A stretch of DNA of 64,000 nucleotides from Alphaproteobacteria bacterium (GTDB lineage: Bacteria > Pseudomonadota > Alphaproteobacteria > Geminicoccales > Geminicoccaceae), in assembly GCA_026982705.1 (NCBI GenBank), contig JALSGP010000027.1, positions 62,001 through 126,000 of the forward strand. The letters are read 5' to 3'. Positions 10,718 through 17,286 of the stretch are shown here, piece by piece. A program made the position numbers and the translations under genes. Below the pieces are notes generated by a model that ran no database searches, was not told where the DNA came from, and saw nothing but the letters and a program-made list of their open reading frames with translations. Within the stretch, counting starts at the first letter, position 1, and the number at the start of each line of letters is the position of its first letter.

Positions 10718-11502
10718 GGCTCCGCCTCCGCACCGAGGGTCCCGCCGAGATAGGCCTCCAGCACCCGGCGGTCGCGGCGGACTTCGTCGAAGCTTCCCCG
10801 GGCGAGCACCGTCCCCTCGGCCATGACGATCACCGGATCGCACAACCGCGCCACCAGGTCCATGTCGTGTTCGACGACGCAGAAGGTGTAGCCCTCCTCG
10901 CGGGCGAGCCGCTCGATCAGGGCCGCGAGACGTCCGAGCAGGGTCCGGTTGACCCCGGCGCCGGGCTCGTCCAGCAGCACGGTGCGGCAGGGAGACATGA
11001 GCACGCGGCCGAACTCCAGGAGCTTCTTCTGACCACCCGACAGGTGCCCCGCGAGCTCGTCGCGCAGGTGGAGGAGCCCCAGGAGCTCCAGCACCTCCGC
11101 CGCCCGCGCCGCGATCTCCCGCTCGCGCCGCACGACCCGGGGCCATGCGAGCCAGCTCACGAACAGCTTCTCGCCGGGCTGGCGCGGTGGCACCAGGCGC
11201 AGGTTCTCCTCCACCGTCATGCGGGCGAAGACCCGGGGGATCTGGAAGGTGCGCACCAGCCCCAGGTGGAAGCGCCGATGGGGCGGCAGATCGGTGACGT
11301 CACGTCCGTCCAGGAGCACCCGGCCGGCGTCGGGGCGCGTGAAGCCGGCCACGATGTCGAAGAGGGTGGACTTGCCGGCCCCGTTGGGACCGATGAGGCC
11401 GGTGACGGTACCGGGTTCGACGGTGAGCGTGCAGTGGCGGACGGCCTGCACGCCGCCGAAGGCCTTGGAGACGTCCCGGACCTCGATGCGCACGCGCCGC
11501 AT
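10714..11502 (-). CDS. livG: Branched-chain amino acid ABC transporter ATPase LivG
   Basis: First ATPase of the importer, 262 residues. Walker A GPNGAGKST, signature LSGGQKKLLEFGR, Walker B TVLLDEPGAGVN and VEHDMD are all present. ATG 11502 (MRRVRIEV) was chosen because the conserved fold begins at once; a start 17 codons upstream is possible. It leads the livGFHM operon. No periplasmic binding protein gene (livJ/K) is found in the operon or next to it. Confidence 0.9.
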   Translation of the reverse strand: MRRVRIEVRDVSKAFGGVQAVRHCTLTVEPGTVTGLIGPNGAGKSTLFDIVAGFTRPDAGRVLLDGRDVTDLPPHRRFHLGLVRTFQIPRVFARMTVEENLRLVPPRQPGEKLFVSWLAWPRVVRREREIAARAAEVLELLGLLHLRDELAGHLSGGQKKLLEFGRVLMSPCRTVLLDEPGAGVNRTLLGRLAALIERLAREEGYTFCVVEHDMDLVARLCDPVIVMAEGTVLARGSFDEVRRDRRVLEAYLGGTLGAEAEP

Positions 11503-11656
11503 CCCACCGCGGAAGCCGACGGCAGGTGGACCACGGCCCACCCGGGTCGTCAATCGGGCGGCGCCCCCGGTGCGGTCCCGCCGCTCGCCGTCTCCCGGAA
11601 GGTGCCACCGTCTCCGGGAGCCACCGGCGGTCCCGCGTCTCCGTCGGAGGCTCGGT

Positions 11657-12748
11657 TCAGAGGGTCTCCTCGCCGAAACTCTCCCGCGAGCCCTCGTCGT
11701 CCCGTTCGCGCGCGTAGGGCACCGGGATCATCCGTCGGGGATCCCCGGCTCCGCGGGGCAGACGATAGTCTTGCGGGACGTCCGGACCGGTGAGATAGGC
11801 CTCGAGGCGCCGGTAGCGACGCGCCTCCTCGGCGGTGAGGCCGACTCGGGCCTTCTTGCCCCGCAGTTCCAGGAAGGCCTCCAGCGCCCGTCGCGCCCGC
11901 TCCCGCGCCGCCTTCTCACGAGCGGCCTCGCGCTTGCGCCGTTCGGCCTGAAAGCGGGCGTGTTCCTCCAGAAAGCGCAGGCGCAGCGCCTCCTCGCCGG
12001 TGATGTGCCCGCGCCGGGCCTTCTCGCGCAGATACGCCCATTCCAGGCTCCGGTCGATGGTCCAGGGTTCGAAGAACTCCGGCGGGGTCGGCAGGAGCCG
12101 GTAGGCGACGGGACCGGTGACCGGCAATCCCAGCAGGAACAGCTGTCTCCGCAGGCGGAAATCCTCGCGGTACTTGCGCCAGAGGCGGTCGTATTCCCGT
12201 TTCTCCGACGGCGTGAGGACGTCCCGATCCTTCTTCGCGTCCAGCTCCCAGAAGCGGGCCTCGTCCGCCGGTGTCCAGATCTCGTGTCGATAGATCAGGC
12301 GGTAGCCGTTGGCCATCCTGCGGAGGACGACCATCCAGAAATCCGCCAGCGAGATTTCACCGTTCCGGAAGACCAGCCGGCGCGCCCGCGCCTCGGCCTT
12401 CATGGCGGCCTGCCATGGCGGCTCCGGATCGGACGAGACCACCGACAGCAGGCGATCGATTTCCGCCCGCATCACCGTGTCGGCGACGACCATGATCTTC
12501 TTCCGGGGGTCGAGGCGGATGTTCGAACTGTAGACCTTCGTGAGCCGGTCGTGGGCGACGAGTCCCCTGAGCACCCGCAGGACGTGGCGCGCCTGTTCGA
12601 TCGGTGTCAGTCGCTCGTTCCCGGGGAGGGCGAGGATCGGCTGGGCCGCGACGGGCGGCGCCAGCAGCATCCACGAGATCAGGGCGCCCCGAATCCATGC
12701 GCTCATCCCGAAGGCGCCCCACCTGCCGCACGCTCTCGTCGCCGTCAT
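11657..12748 (-). CDS. Secreted or periplasmic protein of unknown function, highly charged
   Basis: Not recognised. The 363-residue product has a hydrophobic N-terminal signal (ALISWMLLAPPVAAQ, residues about 22-36), suggesting export. The mature part is rich in Arg, Glu, Trp and Tyr and is predicted mostly helical. A middle segment (LFLLGLPVTGPVAYRLL) is the only other hydrophobic run. Residues about 260-320 form a Lys/Arg/Glu/Ala-rich region of coiled-coil character. ATG 12748 is preferred over ATG 12706 because GGGAGGGG stands a few bases upstream. The gene is monocistronic, downstream of and unrelated to the liv operon. Confidence 0.7.
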   Translation of the reverse strand: MTATRACGRWGAFGMSAWIRGALISWMLLAPPVAAQPILALPGNERLTPIEQARHVLRVLRGLVAHDRLTKVYSSNIRLDPRKKIMVVADTVMRAEIDRLLSVVSSDPEPPWQAAMKAEARARRLVFRNGEISLADFWMVVLRRMANGYRLIYRHEIWTPADEARFWELDAKKDRDVLTPSEKREYDRLWRKYREDFRLRRQLFLLGLPVTGPVAYRLLPTPPEFFEPWTIDRSLEWAYLREKARRGHITGEEALRLRFLEEHARFQAERRKREAAREKAARERARRALEAFLELRGKKARVGLTAEEARRYRRLEAYLTGPDVPQDYRLPRGAGDPRRMIPVPYARERDDEGSRESFGEETL

Positions 12749-13169
12749 GTCACCCCTCCCGCACCGCCCGCGCGGGCTCCGACCCAGCGGAACGAGGATA
12801 TCGTCGCACATTCCCGATCGAATCCGACATGTCAATTCGCGCGCGAGATCGACGATCCCCGGGTATGCCGAGCGGACGGATCCCGGCGCCCGCCGACGGC
12901 GGTCGCGGCGTGCGCGAGCGGACGAGGGCCCGGAGCCAGCCACGGCGGATGCGGGGCCCCGGCACCGACGGCACCGGCCCGCCACGCACGTCCCCACGGG
13001 AGGGACCGTGCCGGGCGACGGCCGTGGGGAGAGATGGTGGTGGAGCACCGTTCCGGCCGGGAGACCCGCCCGCCGGCACCCCCGGCACGCGCGCCTCCTC
13101 CAGGGAGGGCGGCCTTCCCGCGGGGGCGGCGATCGGTGACGTGGGAGCGACGCAGGTGCGGAAATCGTC
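12749..13169. other. Non-coding region between the secreted unknown gene and tRNA-Arg
   Basis: About 420 bp without a credible gene. On the minus strand a perfect TTGACA (12835-12830) is followed after 17 bp by a poor -10 (AATGTG), possibly the promoter of the gene starting at 12748. Around 13020-13060 lies a stretch (GATGGT...CACCGTTCCGG) resembling the reverse complement of 2360-2390. Confidence 0.45.
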
Positions 13170-13246
13170 TGGCGCGCCCGGGAGGACTCGAACCCCCAAC
13201 CTTCTGATCCGTAGTCAGATGCTCTATCCGATTGAGCTACGGGCGC
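13170..13246 (-). tRNA. tRNA-Arg (anticodon ACG)
   Basis: The reverse strand folds as a full cloverleaf: acceptor GCGCCCG/CGGGCGC, D-arm TAGCTCAATCGGATAGAGC, anticodon loop CTACGGA inside a TCTGA/TCAGA stem, and T-arm with GGTTCGAGTCC. The CCA end is encoded (13172-13170). Anticodon ACG is expected to be edited to ICG by TadA to read CGU/CGC/CGA. Confidence 0.97.
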
Positions 13247-13258
13247 GCTCGCGCCGCA

Positions 13259-13287
13259 CATGTAGGCGGACCGCGCCGTTCCGGCAA
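13259..13287 (-). promoter_or_regulatory. Sigma70-type promoter for tRNA-Arg
   Basis: On the minus strand TTGCCG (13287-13282), a 17-bp spacer and TACATG (13264-13259) lie just upstream of the tRNA 5' end at 13246, leaving a short leader. Confidence 0.55.
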
Positions 13288-13378
13288 GGGGGCGATGGCC
13301 GCGGGCGGGCGGGGCTGGGGCCGGGGCCGGTTCCGTGTTATGCTCTCGCACGTGGGCCATCGGGGAGGAGAGCGAGCC

Positions 13379-13798
13379 ATGCGGGGACGGCCGGTGGCGG
13401 TGGCGCTGCTGCTGGGCGGATGGCTCGCGGTGGCGCCGGCGGAGGCGGTGGAAGGCGACGCCGATCGCGGGCGGGTGCTGGCCGAGCGCCTGTGTGGGCG
13501 CTGCCATGCCTGGGATCCGGCCGATCCCTACAACAGCATCGGCTCCACGCCCTCCTTCATGTGGATGGCGAAGAAGCTCGATTTCTACGAGGAACGCATC
13601 CTCAGCGTCACCGACCGCCTGCCCCACATCGCCCAGCGCCTCGAGGTCACCGCCGCCGATCTCGAGGACATCGCCGCCTATGTCGCCACCCTGGCGCCAC
13701 GGCCCGCGGCCACCGAGACCGCCGCCGAGGAGGAGGAGGACGAGACCACCCGCGCGCTCCGCCGCTATCTCGAGAAGCTCCGCGGGGGCGGCGGCTGA
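13379..13798 (+). CDS. Small periplasmic c-type cytochrome, monohaem
   Basis: 139-residue exported electron carrier. A signal peptide (VAVALLLGGWLAVAPAEA) is followed by the haem site LCGRCH at about residues 38-43. The C-terminal helix DLEDIAAYVATL matches class I cytochromes. The usual Met-ligand segment (HPPMP-like) before that helix reads RLPHIAQRLEVT here, so the Met is absent; His of PHI or a Met in PSFMWMAKKL are alternative sixth ligands. The acidic tail (EEEEDETT) is notable. GGGGAGGAGAG lies 7 bases before ATG 13379. It is upstream of phaC by 81 bp, with no known functional link. Confidence 0.85.
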   Translation: MRGRPVAVALLLGGWLAVAPAEAVEGDADRGRVLAERLCGRCHAWDPADPYNSIGSTPSFMWMAKKLDFYEERILSVTDRLPHIAQRLEVTAADLEDIAAYVATLAPRPAATETAAEEEEDETTRALRRYLEKLRGGGG

Positions 13799-13879
13799 GG
13801 GCGGTGTCGTGTCGCAGGCCGTCTGCCCGGCGCCCGCCCGCGGACCATCTCGGGGCAGGGTCCCGACGGGAGCGGGACG

Positions 13880-15655
13880 GTGAGCGCGACGGCGACGATC
13901 CCGGCGGAGGAGCTGGCGGCACTGGCGGCGCGGGCCACCCGCCTGCTGGCCCGGACCCGGCACATGCCGCCCGCCGGGGATCCGCTGCGCATCCCCGATC
14001 CCCTCGACATCGCCCGCGTCTTCGCCCTCGCCCATACCGAGCTGCTGCGCCGGCCCGACCGGCTCCTCGCCGTCCAGCGGGCCTGGATCGCCGATCTCGC
14101 GGCGATCCTCGAGACCGTCGCCGCCCGTGCCGCCGGCCGGGCGGCGGCGCCGGTGGCGCTGCCGGATCCCGGCGACCGCCGCTTCCTGGATCCGGCCTGG
14201 GCGGAGGATCCGCGCTTCGACGCCCTGCGCCAGGCCTACGGCGCCACCCTGCGCCGGCTGCGCGAGCTCTACGGCGGCATCCGCGACGCTCTCCCTGTCC
14301 GCGACCGTCGCAAGCTGGACTTCTATCTGCGGCTCCATCTCCACGCCATCGCGCCGGCCAACTTCCCCGCCACCAATCCCCGGGTGCTGCGTCGTGCCGC
14401 CGAGACCGGCGGCCGCTCGCTGCTGCGGGGACTGGTCCACCTGCTGGAGGATCTGGAGCGAGGCCGCGGACGCCTGCGCATCCGCACCACCCGCCCCGAC
14501 GCCTTCCGCCTCGGCGAGAACCTCGCCACCACGCCGGGCCGGGTGGTCTTCCGCAACCGGCTGATGGAGCTGATCCAGTACGCCCCCACGACGGCCGAGG
14601 TGCACCGGCGGCCGCTCCTGATCGTGCCGCCGTGGATCAACAAGTACTACGTCCTCGACCTGCGGCCGCACAACAGTTTCGTGCGCTGGGCGGTGGATCG
14701 CGGGCTCACCGTCTTCCTGATCTCCTGGGCCAATCCCGACGCCTCCTTCCGCGACGTCACCTTCGAGGACTATCTCCGGGAGGGCCCTCTCGCCGCCCTC
14801 GACGCCGTTCGCACCCAGACGGGCGAGGCGGAGAGCCTCGTGCTCGGCTACTGCATCGGTGGCACCCTCACCGCCTGCCTCCTCGCCTGGCTCGCCGCCC
14901 GCGGCGAGCGGCGGGTCCGTGCCGCCACCCTCCTCACGGCGCTGACCGACTTCTCGGAGCCGGGCGATCTCGGCGTGTTCATCGACGAGGACCAGCTCGC
15001 CCGGCTGGAACGCCACATGGCCGACACCGGCTATCTCGATGCCGTCTACATGCAGACGGTATTCGCCCTGCTGAGGGACGTGGACCTGATCTGGAACTTC
15101 GTGATCGAGAACTACCTCATCGGCAACGATCCGCCGGCATTCGACATCCTGTACTGGAACGACGATTCGACCCACATGCCCTTCATGATGCAGAGTTTCT
15201 ATCTGCGCAGATTCTACCTCGAGAACCGTCTCGTCGAACCGGGCGGCCTCGTCCTCCTGGGCGAGTCCCTCGATCTCGGCCGCGTCCGGATCCCCTGCTA
15301 CGTCCTCGCCACCCGGGACGACCACATCGCCCCCTGGCGCGGCGTCTACCGCGGCGCCCGCCGCTTCGGCGGTCCCGTCCGCTTCGTGGTGGGCGAATCC
15401 GGCCACATCGCCGGCGTCGTCAACCCGCCGTCCGCCGGCAAATACGGCTACCGGGTGGGACGGCGGCGTCTCGCCGATCCGGATCGCTATCTGGCCGGTG
15501 CCGTGCACCGTCCCGGCTCCTGGTGGCCGGACTGGTACCGCTGGCTCGCCCGCCATGCCGGACCGCGGGTCCCCGCCCGCGATCCCGACCGGGGACCGCT
15601 GCCCCCGCTGGATCCGGCACCCGGCCGCTACGTGCGGGTGCGGCGGGTGGATTGA
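13880..15655 (+). CDS. phaC: Class I polyhydroxyalkanoate synthase PhaC
   Basis: Polymerises (R)-3-hydroxyacyl-CoA into PHA at the granule surface. 591 residues, normal for class I. An N-terminal helical region precedes the alpha/beta-hydrolase core with IVPPWINKYYVLDL near residue 248. The lipase-like box GYCIGG carries catalytic Cys325; Asp480 (LATRDDHIAPW) and His509 (GESGHIAGVVN) complete the triad. The start is GTG 13880 with GGGAGCGGGAC upstream. No phaR, phaE or phaZ follows; instead a convergent small RNA gene ends 8 bp beyond the stop. The aminotransferase next to it is a frequent alphaproteobacterial neighbour. Confidence 0.95.
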   Translation: MSATATIPAEELAALAARATRLLARTRHMPPAGDPLRIPDPLDIARVFALAHTELLRRPDRLLAVQRAWIADLAAILETVAARAAGRAAAPVALPDPGDRRFLDPAWAEDPRFDALRQAYGATLRRLRELYGGIRDALPVRDRRKLDFYLRLHLHAIAPANFPATNPRVLRRAAETGGRSLLRGLVHLLEDLERGRGRLRIRTTRPDAFRLGENLATTPGRVVFRNRLMELIQYAPTTAEVHRRPLLIVPPWINKYYVLDLRPHNSFVRWAVDRGLTVFLISWANPDASFRDVTFEDYLREGPLAALDAVRTQTGEAESLVLGYCIGGTLTACLLAWLAARGERRVRAATLLTALTDFSEPGDLGVFIDEDQLARLERHMADTGYLDAVYMQTVFALLRDVDLIWNFVIENYLIGNDPPAFDILYWNDDSTHMPFMMQSFYLRRFYLENRLVEPGGLVLLGESLDLGRVRIPCYVLATRDDHIAPWRGVYRGARRFGGPVRFVVGESGHIAGVVNPPSAGKYGYRVGRRRLADPDRYLAGAVHRPGSWWPDWYRWLARHAGPRVPARDPDRGPLPPLDPAPGRYVRVRRVD

Positions 15656-15663
15656 TGGCCGGC

Positions 15664-15690
15664 AAAAAAAGACCGGGTCGCGCGACCCGG
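15664..15690 (-). terminator. Rho-independent terminator of the convergent small RNA
   Basis: An 18-bp perfect palindrome CCGGGTCGCGCGACCCGG (15673-15690) is followed on the minus strand by TC and seven T (15670-15664). On the plus strand the A-run precedes the hairpin, so it works only for leftward transcription and cannot belong to phaC. Confidence 0.85.
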
Positions 15691-15816
15691 CCAAGTGGAT
15701 CAGGGAGGCTGAACGTCTGGGAAGACGAAGCGCGAAGGCTCCATTCCGCAGGCACGCGGCCCGCGCACTCGGCACTGCCGACCGGCCCCCGGTCCCAGAC
15801 CGCCGGGAACCGCGCG
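15664..15816 (-). ncRNA. Probable small RNA gene beside phaC
   Basis: A textbook promoter (15851-15823) and a strong U-tailed terminator (15690-15664) bound a ~153-nt segment on the minus strand with no credible protein. Internal pairing supports a structured RNA: GUCUGGGA (15800-15793) is fully complementary to UCCCAGAC (15722-15715), closing a ~70-nt domain. Between this stem and the terminator is an apparently single-stranded GCCUCCCUGAUCCACUUGG, whose CCUCCCU is complementary to ribosome-binding sites, as in several alphaproteobacterial trans-acting sRNAs. It lacks the SRP RNA loop, tmRNA and RNase P signatures. Families worth testing are suhB/mmgR-like (linked to PHB control in rhizobia) and 6S; neither is established here. 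Confidence 0.7.
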
Positions 15817-15822
15817 GCCCCA

Positions 15823-15851
15823 TAAATACAGGCCTCGATCCGCCGTGCCAA
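15823..15851 (-). promoter_or_regulatory. Sigma70-type promoter of the small RNA
   Basis: TTGGCA (15851-15846), exactly 17 bp, then TATTTA (15828-15823) on the minus strand. It is one of the strongest -35/-10 pairs in the window and points away from the aminotransferase, toward phaC. Confidence 0.75.
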
Positions 15852-15973
15852 GGGGGCCGCGCGCGGCCGGGCGAAGCGTCGCACCCGCCGGGACTTCCCC
15901 GCCCCCGTCCCCGGTGCCATCCCCGCGACGACCGCACCGCCCCGGGCAGGGCACCTTCACGTTTGCGACGATG

Positions 15974-16002
15974 TTGAAAGCACTTGGAACGGGATGTTAA
16001 GA
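15974..16002 (+). promoter_or_regulatory. Sigma70-type promoter of the aminotransferase gene
   Basis: TTGAAA (15974-15979), 17 bp and TTAAGA (15997-16002) stand 25 bp before ATG 16028. The region is locally AT-rich compared with its surroundings. Confidence 0.65.
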
Positions 16003-16027
16003 TCCCGAGCGATGAGAGCGGACGCCC

Positions 16028-17221
16028 ATGATCGCCCACGCCTCCTTCCTCGACCGCCTCGCCGCCTTCCCCTTCCGGCGCCTCGCCGCCCTCCTGGACG
16101 GCATCGCCCCGCCGGCCGACCTCACGCCCATCGACCTCGCCCTCGGCGAGCCGCGCCATCCGCCGCCGCCGTTGCTGGCCCGGACCGTCGCCGAGCACGC
16201 CCATCTCTGGAATCGCTATCCGCCACCGGCGGGCTCGCCCGACTATCGCCGCGCCTGCGCCGAGTGGCTGGTGCGGCGCTATCGCCTGCCGGCGGACGCG
16301 GTGGATCCGGATCGCCACGTGCTGGCGCTGGCGGGGACCAAGGAGGGGCTGTTCACCGTGGCCGGCCTCGTGGCGCCGGCCCCGGATTCGCCGCGCAGGC
16401 TGGCGCTGATGCCGGATCCGCTCTACGGTGTGTACTACGGTGCCGCGGTGGCCTGGGGGCTCGAACCCCGCCCCCTCGCGGCCACCCGGGAACACGGATT
16501 CCTGCCGGATCTCGATGCCCTCGACGAGGACACCCTGGCCCGCACGGCCATCTTCTACCTCTGTTCTCCCTCCAATCCGCAGGGGGCGGTGGCCGACGCC
16601 GGCTATCTGGCGCGGGCGCTGGAGCTCGCCCGCCGCTTCGACTTCCTGCTGGTGCTGGACGAGTGTTACGCCGAGATCCACGACGGCGTGCCGCCGCCGG
16701 GCGGTCTCGAGGTGGCCTTCGCCCGCTTCGGCGACTTCGCCCACCTGCTGGTGTTCCACTCCCTCTCCAAGCGTTCCAGCGCCCCGGGTCTGCGCGCCGG
16801 CTTCGTCGCCGGCGATCCCGCCCTCGTCGCCCGTTTCCTCCACCTCCGCGCCTACGGGGCGCCGGTGGTGCCGCTGCCGCTGGCGGCGGCGGCGGCGCGG
16901 CTGTGGCGGGACGAGGCGCATGTGGCGGAGAACCGGGCGCGCTATCTGCGCAAGTTCGACCTGGCCGGGGAGATCCTCGCCGGCCGCTACGGCTTCCGGC
17001 GGCCGGCGGGCGGCTTCTTCCTGTGGCTCGAGGTGGACGACGGTGAACGGGCGGCGGTGGAGCTATGGCGAAGGGCGGGCGTGCGCGTTCTCCCCGGAGG
17101 CTATCTGAGCGTCGGGCCGACGGCGGCGGCGCCCGGCCGTCGCTACGTAAGGGTGGCGCTGGTCCACGACGAGGCGACGACCGCCGAGGCGCTCCGCCGT
17201 CTCGTCGCGGTGCTGGGGTGA
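16028..17221 (+). CDS. dapC: Class I/II aminotransferase, probably succinyl-diaminopimelate aminotransferase
   Basis: PLP enzyme, 397 residues. The PLP Lys is in HSLSKRSSAPGLRAGF; LDECYAEI and LCSPSNPQG are the cofactor Asp/Tyr and Asn motifs; the substrate Arg region is near the C-terminal RYVRVALV. The GLFTVAGL and LYGVYYGAAV segments resemble the DapC group that aminates N-succinyl-2-amino-6-ketopimelate in lysine and peptidoglycan synthesis. An aspartate or other amino-acid aminotransferase cannot be excluded. It is transcribed from its own promoter (15974-16002) and followed by ftsK after 65 bp. Confidence 0.8.
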   Translation: MIAHASFLDRLAAFPFRRLAALLDGIAPPADLTPIDLALGEPRHPPPPLLARTVAEHAHLWNRYPPPAGSPDYRRACAEWLVRRYRLPADAVDPDRHVLALAGTKEGLFTVAGLVAPAPDSPRRLALMPDPLYGVYYGAAVAWGLEPRPLAATREHGFLPDLDALDEDTLARTAIFYLCSPSNPQGAVADAGYLARALELARRFDFLLVLDECYAEIHDGVPPPGGLEVAFARFGDFAHLLVFHSLSKRSSAPGLRAGFVAGDPALVARFLHLRAYGAPVVPLPLAAAAARLWRDEAHVAENRARYLRKFDLAGEILAGRYGFRRPAGGFFLWLEVDDGERAAVELWRRAGVRVLPGGYLSVGPTAAAPGRRYVRVALVHDEATTAEALRRLVAVLG

Positions 17222-17286
17222 AGGGAGGGACCGGGCCCGCACGGTCCCGGACACCGTCGCCAGATGGCAGGAGACGGAAGCGGACC

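Noticed and set aside
11592-11620. Hairpin CTCCCGG...CCGGGAG between livG and the unknown gene as a terminator
   Set aside because: The loop is about 15 nt and neither strand has a T-run after it; too common at this GC to claim.
15664-15816. The phaC-proximal RNA as SRP RNA, tmRNA or RNase P RNA
   Set aside because: The GGAAGGAAGCAGCC-type SRP loop, a tRNA-like end and RNase P conserved cores are absent, and the length is wrong.
12749-16921. The minus-strand frame of the 11657-12748 gene stays open for thousands of bases upstream
   Set aside because: It runs antisense through phaC and the aminotransferase and across tRNA-Arg; only the part from ATG 12748 has a signal peptide, an SD and protein-like composition.
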